A stretch of DNA of 23,488 bases from a virus. Below the pieces are notes generated by a model. It was not told the origin of the DNA. It made no database searches and saw only the letters and a program-made list of their open reading frames with translations. Each line of letters begins with the position of its first letter. The first letter of the stretch is position 1. This document shows, one piece after another, positions 1 to 8,039 of the stretch. Made by a program: the position numbers and the translations under genes. The stretch lies in the IMG/VR virus record IMGVR_UViG_3300026458_000070, positions 1 through 23,488 of that record; one strand, written 5' to 3'.

Positions 1-174
1 ACTACATTAGCAATTAAAGAATGTGAGTTAGCTACATTTACTAAAGTTCAAAAACTAATTAGTAAATATTCTACAAAAATATCACCATTGATAGCTATTG
101 TAAAAGATATAAATAAAAATACAATTGATGCATTAGATGCACAAAAAAATTTAGCAACAGTGTGCGGTTGGTAG
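1..174 (+). CDS. C-terminal end of an unrecognised protein (partial)
   Basis: An open frame enters from the window edge and ends at TAG 172-174, giving the last 57 residues of a protein that ends in VCGW. The tail is rich in Lys, Ile, Thr and Asn, with a helix-like stretch around SPLIAIVKDINKNTIDALDAQ. It is read in the same direction as the DNA polymerase gene and stops 13 nt before it, so it probably belongs to the same transcription unit. I do not recognise a family. The frame is uninterrupted and sits immediately before the AGGAG of the polymerase gene, which supports it being real. Confidence 0.6.
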   Translation, partial: TTLAIKECELATFTKVQKLISKYSTKISPLIAIVKDINKNTIDALDAQKNLATVCGW

Positions 175-187
175 TTAGGAGTTAAAA

Positions 188-1914
188 ATGAAGCACGTAT
201 TATTCGGTGAAGATGTTACCACAGTAAAAACAGCAGTGCTCATTAAAACACTTAACAAAAATGAAATTATAAACCATTATCTAAAAGATATGGATGATGA
301 TATAAATACTTTTGTAGCTTTTAACTTGCACTATGTAAATAATAAAGTAACAGCTAAAGACGCTAGAGAATACCTAGCGGAATTACTTGAAGGTATGGAT
401 GGGTTAGGAATAACTACACTATATGTAGCTGACTCTACATACTTTAAGTATTTAACTGGAGTAAAGAAAGTCAGTGATATGTATAATGAGGTTGTTCCGT
501 GTGATATAAAAGACTACAGACATATTAAATGTATACTAGGTGTTAATTATCAAGCAGGTATATATGACCCAAAGATGATACCTAAAATGCAAGGAACAGT
601 AGAAACTTTAAAGAAACATTTAGCTGGTTCATTCACAAGAAAAACCTTGGAACCTAAGACTGCTATATTGCAAGAATATGAAGACTCGATAGCACTAAAT
701 AATATGTTAAATACATTTGTGCGTGCTAGAAAGGTTCTTGCTGTGGATATTGAAACCACGGGTCTTAGGTTTAATGAAGCAAGGATAGAGTCTATAGCTT
801 TTGCTTATTCAGACTCTGAAGGTTACGCTGCCATTATTGACGGTAAATCTGGTTCACTTAAAATACTGAAGAAGTTTTTTAAAGCTTTTGATGGTAAATT
901 AATTTATCATAACGGCTTATTTGATATAAAATTCTTAATATACCATTGTTTTATGGAAGACAAGAATGATTTAAAAGGTATGCTAGAGGGTATACAGGTA
1001 ATGACTAAACATGTGGATGACACAATGATAATGACTTATTTGTGTACTAACAATACTCAAGGTAATGAACTAGGATTAAAACCTAATACTGTAGAGTACA
1101 CGGGTAATTACGCAGAAGATGTTAAAGATATTACAAAGTTAAGTTATAACGACTTACTAATGTATAATCTAAGAGATACCCTTGCTACTTTCTGGTTGTA
1201 TAATAAGAGAAAAATTGAATTAGCTACAGAAGGTCAAGTAGAAATATACAATAATGTATTTATGCCCAGCTTACCTGTGTTGTTAGAAATGATGCTAGTA
1301 GGTTTGCCTATGGATATGTCAAGATTAGATGTAGTTACTAGAATGTTACAAAGTGAAGTAAGACAAAATAAAAAAACTATACTTAGTAATGATTATGTAA
1401 AATCAGCAGTGTTTAAAATTGCTATTGCAGAGTCAACAAAAGCTAATGCAAAGTTAAAGAAAAAACTAAAGTCTATAACTGATTTTGTACAACCGTTCAA
1501 TATAAACTCTAATACACAGAAAGCAGTACTATTTTATGATGTTATGGGTTTACCTATAATTGAAACAACTGATTCTGGGTTACCTAGCTGCTCAGGAAAG
1601 ACAATTAAAAAACTAGCTAAGCAAATAGATGATGAAAAGACTAAACAGCTCCTAGAGGCTTTTAAAGACTATATGGATGCAGATAAAATACTTACTACAT
1701 TTATTAAAGCTTTTACTAATTTTGCCTTTGAAAAAAATGGTTTGCATTGGTTAAATGGAAATCACAAATTAGGTGGTACATTATCAGGAAGATTGAGTTC
1801 AACAGAACCTAACCTTGCTAACTTACCAAGTAATAGTAAATATGGTAAAGATATAAAGAGTATATTTAAAGCTCCAGAGGGTTGGTTATTTGCAGGCTCA
1901 GATTTTAGTGCCCT
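188..1914 (+). CDS. Family A DNA polymerase, exon 1 (3'-5' exonuclease and start of palm)
   Basis: This exon encodes residues 1-575 plus two bases of codon 576 of the phage replicative DNA polymerase. The ATG follows AGGAG at 178-182. The proofreading exonuclease has all three motifs: Exo I DIETTGL (D187, E189), Exo II HNGLFD (N242, D246) and Exo III YNLRD (Y326, D330). The polymerase part begins with the SGRLSS...EPNLANLP region and reaches motif A, DFSAL (D572). There the reading frame is cut by a group I intron; unspliced it runs only three codons into the intron and stops at 1922-1924. The joined gene, 188-1914 plus 2848-3670, is 2550 nt and 849 residues. The order matches the family A polymerases of N4-, T5- and T7-type phages. 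No separate 5'-3' nuclease domain is present. Confidence 0.93.
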
Positions 1915-2092
1915 TAACATTTGATGTTACAAGAAGAAAATACTTATGATGAGAATAAACAAATGATAATAAGTATAAGTACTCAAGTAAAGTCTTCGGG
2001 GGTCCTACTCAGTAATGGGTAGGTAATAATGGAATTTAATTGCTGGAACGCTAAGGGAGAAATCCTATGCCAATCAGCAGCGAAGATTTATA

Positions 2093-2121
2093 TTGACACT
2101 GTGTCTTTTTTATAGTATAAT
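2093..2121 (+). promoter_or_regulatory. Perfect sigma70 promoter for the intron-borne HNH gene
   Basis: TTGACA (2093-2098), a 17-nt spacer and TATAAT (2116-2121) match the sigma70 consensus at all twelve positions with ideal spacing. It lies inside the intron between Q and the endonuclease start. Transcription from it would begin near 2128, give a leader of about 30 nt, and would not include the 5' part of the intron, so this transcript cannot splice. This fits separate expression of the endonuclease by host RNA polymerase. Confidence 0.82.
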
Positions 2122-2157
2122 CATACTGTCAAGAAAATTTAACATAAAGGACACAGC

Positions 2158-2709
2158 ATGGAATGGATTATACCTGAATTTCCTAACTATAAGATTAATA
2201 AAGAGGGAGTAGTATTCTCTAAACGAAAAGGTTATAGGGAGTATAAAAACGGACCTTGGATTGTTGAAGAGAATTGGAAACCTCTCAAACAAGTGCTTGA
2301 TAAAGGTGTGGGATATTACTTAGTAAGTACGGTAAACTATGACACTGAAGGTAATCGTACCAAAAAGAATCAGTTTATTCATAGGCTATTAGGTAAAGCT
2401 TTTATACCTAACCCAGGAAATAAAGCACATATTAATCATATAGATGGTAATAAAACTAATAACTCATTAGATAATTTGGAATGGGCTACTGAGCAAGAAA
2501 ATACTCAACATGCAGTAGACACAAGACTTATGACGTTTGAACATTCTGAAAAAGCCATTATACAGATGACTAATAATTATGAGATTATAGCTGAGTTTAA
2601 ATCAGCTAGGGAAGCTACAGAAAAAACAGGTATAGCTTACCAAAATATATCTAAAGTAGTTCGAGGTATTAGACCTAGAGCTGGTGGCTTTAGATGGAAA
2701 TATAAATAA
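2158..2709 (+). CDS. HNH homing endonuclease within the polymerase intron (NUMOD4-HNH-NUMOD1)
   Basis: The 183-residue protein starts at ATG 2158, six bases after AAGGA. Its N-terminus (EWIIPEFPNYKINKEGVVFS) is a NUMOD4 DNA-binding motif. The middle holds the HNH core HINHIDGNKTNNSLDNLEWAT followed by QENTQHA. The C-terminal end (SAREATEKTG...ISKVVRG...AGGFRWKY) is a NUMOD1-type helix-turn-helix. Homing endonucleases of this class cut intron-less alleles and promote copying of the intron; the expected target is the uninterrupted polymerase motif A sequence. The stop codon ends only 1 nt before the R element at 2711, so gene and core are tightly packed. It is driven by a consensus promoter in the intron. 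All HNH residues are present, so it looks active. Confidence 0.92.
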   Translation: MEWIIPEFPNYKINKEGVVFSKRKGYREYKNGPWIVEENWKPLKQVLDKGVGYYLVSTVNYDTEGNRTKKNQFIHRLLGKAFIPNPGNKAHINHIDGNKTNNSLDNLEWATEQENTQHAVDTRLMTFEHSEKAIIQMTNNYEIIAEFKSAREATEKTGIAYQNISKVVRGIRPRAGGFRWKYK

Positions 2710-2847
2710 CGTTCAGAGGCTATCCCCGTACGGGGAGTAGGCTGCAAGTGCAGTCGAAACAGTTCCTACCCTACATTTTGAGGGTAAAGATATAGTCCGA
2801 CACTCATAGAAATATGAGAGCAGATTAACGACCTGCATAACAGAAAG

Positions 2848-3670
2848 CGAAGATAGAGTAGTAGCTATTATTTCTCAAGACCCCAACAAAAAAAGAATAT
2901 TTACCGATGGGATAGATGGACATTGTCTAAATGCGTATGGTTATTATGGTGACCAGATGCCAGACATAGACCCAGACAATCCAGAGAGTGTGAATTCAAT
3001 TGCCGATAAATATCCTACATTACGTCAGGATTCTAAGGCAAGTACATTTGCTTTAAATTATGGAGGAACTTCATTGACTCTTCATAGTAATAATGGGCTA
3101 CCGATGGACCAGGCTATTAAAGTAGAAGCTGGTCATAAAGAAATGTACAAAGTGCTACATAGTTGGAGCCAAGATAACAAAGTACTAATGGCAAAACAAG
3201 GTTATATATCTTGTGCTTTTGGACTTAAAGTCAGAACCCCTCTATTAGCAAAATCTCTAATTGATTCAAAGATTACTCCAAGCAGTGTAAAAGCTGAATT
3301 TAGAAGTGGTAATAATGCTGTGACACAGTCACACGGATTAATGACTACTAATGCTGGAATAATGTTTAAAGAACGATTAGACAAATCACCATATAGGTAT
3401 CAAGTACTTCTGATTAACTTTATCCATGATGCAATTTACTTATTAATTGAGGAAAATGCAGAAGTCATAGAATGGGTTAATGTTAACTTGATTGAATGTA
3501 TGGTGAACTCAGGGGACTACCAAGTACATGGTAATACTGAAGTTCCAATATTGGCTAACCTGGAGATAGGAAAGTCATGGGATAAGCAGTATGAATTACC
3601 AGTTAATTGTAGTGTCACTGAAATTATTAAGATATTAAAGGAAAAAGTAAATGAAAGTAAAACCGTGTAG
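2848..3670 (+). CDS. Family A DNA polymerase, exon 2 (motifs A-end, B and C)
   Basis: Joining CT (1913-1914) to C (2848) makes a Leu codon and restores the palm sequence DFSALEDRVVAIISQDP, which matches the usual motif A pattern D-x-S-x-L/I-E. Exon 2 then carries motif B on the O helix, R635-x3-K639-x3-F643-x3-Y647-G, and motif C IHDA (H769, D770). The Phe/Tyr positions are those expected for nucleotide selection. A start at 2957 is often predicted because it is the first ATG, but that would omit 36 codons that clearly continue the polymerase. The frame ends at TAG 3668-3670, overlapping the next gene by 20 nt. Splicing has not been shown and is inferred from the protein match and intron motifs. 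Confidence 0.88.
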
Positions 3671-4055
3671 TAAAATATGCCAGGAATGTGGCTTTATTAA
3701 GTCAGGTGCTAAGAATACATTGTATGCTGAAACCTTTGATATCGTACAAAGTGGTGTGGTTTTTCCATGCCACATGTATTTAAAAAGTCAGACAGGGAAT
3801 GAATCGTATGGTACAGAAAATCTAAAAGAAATTAAGGTGTGTAGGGGTTATATAGCCTACATGAAAAAACATAATCTGGATTTAATAGAAACATGGGAAT
3901 CAAATAAGCAATACTTTTGGTTCCAAAATTTATTAAATGAAATAACAGATGAAGACTTAAAAGATATATATTCACCTGATGAGTTAATTGAAGCTCATAA
4001 AGGTTTAAAAGAACATATATATTTAGGCAACACAATAGGAAAAATAAATGATTAA
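3651..4055 (+). CDS. Cys-rich protein of unknown function
   Basis: This 134-residue protein starts at ATG 3651 after AAGGAA, inside the last codons of the DNA polymerase gene. It opens with C6-x3-C10-x2-C13 (CSKICQEC), followed by FPCH at about residues 39-42 and VCRGY near residue 63, so five cysteines and a histidine could hold zinc or an iron-sulfur cluster. The remainder is hydrophilic and probably helical. I do not recognise a named family. Overlap with the polymerase upstream and an 8-nt overlap with the nuclease gene downstream suggest coupled translation and a role in replication or nucleic acid processing, but that is context only. Confidence 0.75.
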   Translation: MKVKPCSKICQECGFIKSGAKNTLYAETFDIVQSGVVFPCHMYLKSQTGNESYGTENLKEIKVCRGYIAYMKKHNLDLIETWESNKQYFWFQNLLNEITDEDLKDIYSPDELIEAHKGLKEHIYLGNTIGKIND

Positions 4056-5028
4056 ATACAATAACCCAACGGGATTACACCCATTTGTTGCAGCAATGCT
4101 AACTTACAACGATTATGATTATACTAATGACCCATCAGTTATAAGTACAACATCATTAATGAAACCAGTAAATATGGTAGCACTAGAGAGATTTAATAGT
4201 GGTTGTAATAAAGAAGTAGATGTAGAAGGTTTAATTCCTTCAGTAATGGGTAGTGCAATGCACAGTCTATTAGAAGTAGCTCTTGAATCAACAGATAAGC
4301 CAACATGGGAAATGTTAGGTGTAAAGGCTGATGACTTAGAAATACAACAAGAAATTCGTAAAGCAGTGAAAGTTTTAGGTACAGCATTTACTTTATCAGG
4401 TAAGTTCGATGTTCTATATAAATATATGAATAATCCATGGAGATTAGCTGACTTAAAAACAATGTCAACTTGGGGAACAATTCTTTCTAGTAAAGAAAAA
4501 AATCTTGAATTTGTTAAACAACTTTCAATTTATAGATGGTTGAACCAAGATAAAGAGATTGATGATATTGCAGAAATCTTTTACTGGTACACAGACTGGT
4601 CTAAAGTTAAAGCTTTACAAGATAGTAGTTATCCACAATCACGAGTTGGTCACTTTGAAATAGCTTTATGGAACTTAGAAGAAACAGAGCAATTTATTAA
4701 AGCTCGTTTATTCGAGATATCTAAAGCACTTGAGAGTTTAGCTAGAACTGGTAGAACAGGTACAGCCTGTCAAGAAGCAGACTTATGGCAAAGTGATGCT
4801 AGTTATAAATATTACAAACCTAACAAACAAGGTAAGATAAATTATACTAGAGCAACTAAAGTGTTTGCCCAGCAGTCAGAGGCAATTGCATTTATGGCTA
4901 GTAATGGTAACGTAGGTGAAATCAAAGAATTTCCAGCAATGATTAAAAGATGTAATTATTGTTCAGTTCGAGATTTTTGTGAACAGTATCCAGTGTATAA
5001 AGCACAGGGTTTAATCCCAAATTTATAG
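4048..5028 (+). CDS. Cas4/RecB-like PD-(D/E)XK exonuclease with predicted Fe-S cluster
   Basis: The 326-residue protein has the signature of the RecB/Cas4 nuclease fold: G68-x3-H72 with E76, the acid D121 in GKFD, the D135-L-K137 core, and Q158-x3-Y162. Four cysteines are placed as in Cas4 and AddB, C53 upstream of the core and C302-x2-C305-x5-C311 near the C-terminus, which normally ligate a 4Fe-4S cluster. Such enzymes degrade DNA ends and make single-stranded tails. In this phage it would work with the Sak4-like ATPase, the probable SSB and the RusA-like protein in recombination-dependent replication; that partnership is inferred. The start overlaps the previous gene by 8 nt, with an AGGAAAA ribosome site upstream. 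Confidence 0.82.
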   Translation: MIKYNNPTGLHPFVAAMLTYNDYDYTNDPSVISTTSLMKPVNMVALERFNSGCNKEVDVEGLIPSVMGSAMHSLLEVALESTDKPTWEMLGVKADDLEIQQEIRKAVKVLGTAFTLSGKFDVLYKYMNNPWRLADLKTMSTWGTILSSKEKNLEFVKQLSIYRWLNQDKEIDDIAEIFYWYTDWSKVKALQDSSYPQSRVGHFEIALWNLEETEQFIKARLFEISKALESLARTGRTGTACQEADLWQSDASYKYYKPNKQGKINYTRATKVFAQQSEAIAFMASNGNVGEIKEFPAMIKRCNYCSVRDFCEQYPVYKAQGLIPNL

Positions 5029-5037
5029 GAGTGAGTT

Positions 5038-5316
5038 ATGAGTATTAAAAGTGATGCATTCGTAATTAGAGTGCAAGATAATAGAGGTAAGATTAAATCT
5101 CAAAAACATATTGATATGCTACATGTAATATCACATTTAGGTAGTGATTCAACTGTCGACCAAGCGGAAAATAAAAAGATGGTGGGGATAACTTTCATCA
5201 ATCAAGTTGCAGTAGAATTATCTACAGCTGACCAAGAGTTATTTTGGAAAGAATTTATGGAATTACCAAGTCAAAAAATAACAGATGCTAAACTACTTCT
5301 TATGAAATATGTTTAG
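5038..5316 (+). CDS. Small protein of unknown function
   Basis: A 92-residue protein with a good GGAG site eight bases before ATG 5038. The sequence is soluble and mixed alpha/beta, with no cysteines, membrane segment or known motif that I can see. It lies between the Cas4-like nuclease and the AAA+ ATPase gene, 9 nt after the former. Its stop at 5314-5316 precedes the favoured ATPase start by 28 nt. The reading frame matches its neighbours in base composition. Function cannot be stated. Confidence 0.7.
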   Translation: MSIKSDAFVIRVQDNRGKIKSQKHIDMLHVISHLGSDSTVDQAENKKMVGITFINQVAVELSTADQELFWKEFMELPSQKITDAKLLLMKYV

Positions 5317-5344
5317 TAAAGAAAAATTTAAACAGGAGTTTATG

Positions 5345-6727
5345 ATGGAACCTTTAGAAGGCGAATTAACAGTAGAAAGTGCAGCAAAGGTAGCTGCAAG
5401 TGTGGGCAAAAAAACTTTTGCAGATGTAAAAACAGACTACGGTGTAGTACTTGTACAAGGTAAACTCTATTATGGATGTCACCTAAGAGGTACATTAACA
5501 GAAAAAAGTAAAACAGCATTTAGTGTTTTATCTTCAACAATAGATGATGTAGATGATATTAAATTAGATACATTTATCTTTGGACAAATGCAAGGTACAG
5601 ATTTAGCATTAGCTGAAATTGATACAAGTGATTTATATAATTGGTTTTTTAATTCAAGTGCTACTGCAACTCTTCCTGCTTTATCAAAAGAAGTTAAAGC
5701 TATTGTATTGAAAGATATTAATAAATGGAAAGGTATGTATGAAGGTGGACATAGTACATTTGCACCATTAACTACTTTATCTGATGAATTAGCTGAACCA
5801 ATTATAACAAGTAACCAGTATGCAGAAATGTGTACACAGTTACAAACTTTAGGTGTGCAACTAGCTAGTGAACTTGCTAAAATTAAAAAAGATTTACAAG
5901 GCATTGGTCTTGAAGGTTTTATTGATAGATATGCATTTAAGGAACATGTACTTGTATCTGGTCCAAGTGGTGCATCAAAAACTTATACCGTAGATAAATT
6001 TGTGACTGATAATGGGTTTACAAAAGAGTTTATTGCTGGACATGAAGCTATTGAATCAACTGATTTACTTGGTTACCCAATTAGACATATTGATGGTTCA
6101 TTTGTATGGATGGATGGTCCACTTACAGCAGCATTTAGAAATGCACAAGTAGAAAAAACTGTACTATTCATTGATGAATTACTGAGAGTACCATCTAAAG
6201 AGTTAAATATTCTTGTAGGTGCACTTACTCCAAACTCTGCAGGTCAATTTGTTTTAAGAACCAATAGACTAGTAGATATTGAACATGGTATTGGTAAGTC
6301 TGAAACACTTATAATTCCTCAAGAAAATCTATGGGTAGCTGGGACTACAAATATGGGTGGTGATTATGATGTAAATGAAATGGATTTAGCTCTTAATGAT
6401 AGATTTATGATTACTGATGTAGCTATTGACCAAGAAACTATTGATACAATTATTCAATCTTCTGACCATAATAATTTGGGTCAAATGGTACAAGATAAAC
6501 TATCTAAACTATTCCAATTAGTTAATAGTTTGGTTGCTGCACAAGAATTGACTTATAACATGAATATTCGTCATATTACTAAAGTATTGAAAAACACACA
6601 AGATGTTAAACAAATTAAGTCTTACTTACAAGATTTAGCTCCTCAAATTGTGAGTAGAACTACTGAAGGTAAATTAAACCAGTCTGAGTATCAGATATAT
6701 AAAGATACTGTTGACTCACTATTTTAA
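5345..6727 (+). CDS. MoxR/CobS-like AAA+ ATPase
   Basis: An ATPase of 460 residues. Walker A GPSGASKT lies at residues 206-213 and Walker B VLFIDEL near 273-279, followed by a sensor-1 type segment VAGTTNMGG and an arginine-containing DLALNDRFMI stretch. These are the marks of the MoxR/CobS branch of AAA+ proteins. The first 190 residues have no motif I know. I chose ATG 5345, six bases after AGGAG (5334-5338); an in-frame ATG at 5309 overlaps the previous gene and has no ribosome site, and 5342 is also possible. It is followed 10 nt later by a VWA-domain protein. MoxR ATPases work with VWA partners as chaperones or metal chelatases, and N4-like phages carry an equivalent ATPase/VWA pair. A cobalt-chelatase role is not supported beyond fold similarity. 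Confidence 0.85.
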   Translation: MEPLEGELTVESAAKVAASVGKKTFADVKTDYGVVLVQGKLYYGCHLRGTLTEKSKTAFSVLSSTIDDVDDIKLDTFIFGQMQGTDLALAEIDTSDLYNWFFNSSATATLPALSKEVKAIVLKDINKWKGMYEGGHSTFAPLTTLSDELAEPIITSNQYAEMCTQLQTLGVQLASELAKIKKDLQGIGLEGFIDRYAFKEHVLVSGPSGASKTYTVDKFVTDNGFTKEFIAGHEAIESTDLLGYPIRHIDGSFVWMDGPLTAAFRNAQVEKTVLFIDELLRVPSKELNILVGALTPNSAGQFVLRTNRLVDIEHGIGKSETLIIPQENLWVAGTTNMGGDYDVNEMDLALNDRFMITDVAIDQETIDTIIQSSDHNNLGQMVQDKLSKLFQLVNSLVAAQELTYNMNIRHITKVLKNTQDVKQIKSYLQDLAPQIVSRTTEGKLNQSEYQIYKDTVDSLF

Positions 6728-6737
6728 AGGTTAAATT

Positions 6738-8027
6738 ATGGAAGAAATAAACGAACAGAAAATGTTGTTCCAGTCAGCTATCCGTAAGAAGATATTTGCT
6801 GGCTCGGAACTAATGAAAGAATCATTACAAAATTCAAACTTTGTTGTATCTAAACAATTTCCTACTCAAGTAATCACAATTGATAATAGACGCTATGTGC
6901 GAGTAAATGAAGCAGATATACACGAAGATTCTATTGATTCATTACTATCTACTATGCTAGGTATTGAAGAATTCAAAGATGAAGATGCTGACTTAAATTC
7001 GGTTTTACAGAAATCAATTAAGTTAAATCATGAAATGGATGCTGTTGATTGCACAAAAAATCTAATTGAAGTTGATGACTTCCAAAATATTACTAATTTA
7101 GATACAATTCCAATCCAAAAACAGATAGTAGCTGTTACGGAAGAAGAAAAAGATAAAGAACGTGAACAGAATAAACAAGATGAAGAAGATGGTGGAGATG
7201 TTACTGAGCAAGCTCAGAGAATGTCTAATGCAATGAATGCAGCTACTTCACCAACTGAAGCTGACTCTGGTCAACAAATGTCTTATCAAGTAGAACAAGA
7301 ATTAGAACAAACATTGGATGAAGTTAAAACACATGCTGGTAAATCATATTTCCATGCAGAAGAGTCAATGTTTAATGCTGAAGAACTTAATGAGTTAAAA
7401 AAGCAAGCCAACACACTATTAAAAGCTTTTCGAGGTAAGAAAGGTAGAACCAAGAGATTATCACCATCAAAACGTATTTCAGCTAGAGATATGTCATTAG
7501 ATAAAGACAAAGTTTACATATCTAAATTTACTGGTGAGGGTAAGTTCATTCACATGAATTTCCTTATTGATTGTTCTGGTTCTATGAGTGGGTATCCAAT
7601 GCGTAATGCAGTGGCTATAACTTATATCTTTAATCAATTAGCAAAGGCAGGGCACTTAAAAATGACTGTCTTATATAGTGAATCAAGTCATAATCATAAG
7701 ATTGTGTTACCAGTAGAAGACTCTGAAATATTATCATTGCATTTAACTGGTGGTTCCGAAGGTTTAACTAGAACAATTAATGAACACGTTGCTTGTATAA
7801 AGAATACAAACATGATTTGTCTAACAGATGGTAATCTTGCAGATGAAGGTATTGATAAAAAGTTCTGGGATAAAAACAAAATGGTGACTACAGGTGTATA
7901 TGTAAATAAGAAAGCTAAAAAGCTAACTGAGTATACAGGTAGTTTAAATAAATGGTTTAATCACTCTATCGTAAGAGCAGATGTGAAAGAGCTAATTCAA
8001 GCCTTAGTTAGAATAGGGTTAAAATAA
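6738..8027 (+). CDS. VWA (von Willebrand A) domain protein, CobT-like partner of the AAA+ ATPase
   Basis: The 429-residue protein has an acidic, low-complexity middle (about residues 130-195, rich in Glu, Gln and Asp) and a C-terminal VWA domain. The metal-ion-dependent adhesion site is intact: D278-C-S280-G-S282 in FLIDCSGSMSG, a Thr near 344 and D364 in LTDGN. Acidic linker plus C-terminal VWA is the architecture of CobT, the partner of CobS. It is translated from ATG 6738, 10 nt after the ATPase gene. The pair probably forms a complex that remodels a protein or loads a metal. Which substrate it acts on during phage infection is unknown. Confidence 0.83.
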   Translation: MEEINEQKMLFQSAIRKKIFAGSELMKESLQNSNFVVSKQFPTQVITIDNRRYVRVNEADIHEDSIDSLLSTMLGIEEFKDEDADLNSVLQKSIKLNHEMDAVDCTKNLIEVDDFQNITNLDTIPIQKQIVAVTEEEKDKEREQNKQDEEDGGDVTEQAQRMSNAMNAATSPTEADSGQQMSYQVEQELEQTLDEVKTHAGKSYFHAEESMFNAEELNELKKQANTLLKAFRGKKGRTKRLSPSKRISARDMSLDKDKVYISKFTGEGKFIHMNFLIDCSGSMSGYPMRNAVAITYIFNQLAKAGHLKMTVLYSESSHNHKIVLPVEDSEILSLHLTGGSEGLTRTINEHVACIKNTNMICLTDGNLADEGIDKKFWDKNKMVTTGVYVNKKAKKLTEYTGSLNKWFNHSIVRADVKELIQALVRIGLK

Positions 8028-8039
8028 AAAGGAGATAAT

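Larger units (their letters stand above)
1915..2847 (+). ncRNA. Group I self-splicing intron inside the DNA polymerase gene
   Basis: The intron starts after U1914 and ends in G2847, the rule for group I introns. The conserved core pieces are in the right order: P-like segment at about 2033-2048, Q-like AATCAGCAGCGAAG at 2072-2085, R GTTCAGAGGCTA at 2711-2722 and S AAGATATAGTCC at 2787-2798. R and S can form P7. The exon end GCCCT can pair with GGGGT at 1999-2003 as an internal guide sequence. A P9-like hairpin CTCAT/ATGAG lies at 2803-2818. The first bases (TAACAT-TTG-ATGTTA, 1915-1929) also form a perfect hairpin. The HNH gene occupies the loop between Q and R, probably L6, so the catalytic core stays intact. 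Subgroup is not assigned. Confidence 0.85.

Noticed and set aside
2957-3670. A separate C-terminal polymerase gene starting at ATG 2957
   Set aside because: The frame upstream to 2848 encodes 36 conserved polymerase residues that join exon 1 in motif A; this is exon 2.
5479-5904. 141-codon minus-strand frame opposite the AAA+ ATPase gene
   Set aside because: Composition is that of the complement of a coding strand; no ribosome site, no motif, opposite to the operon.
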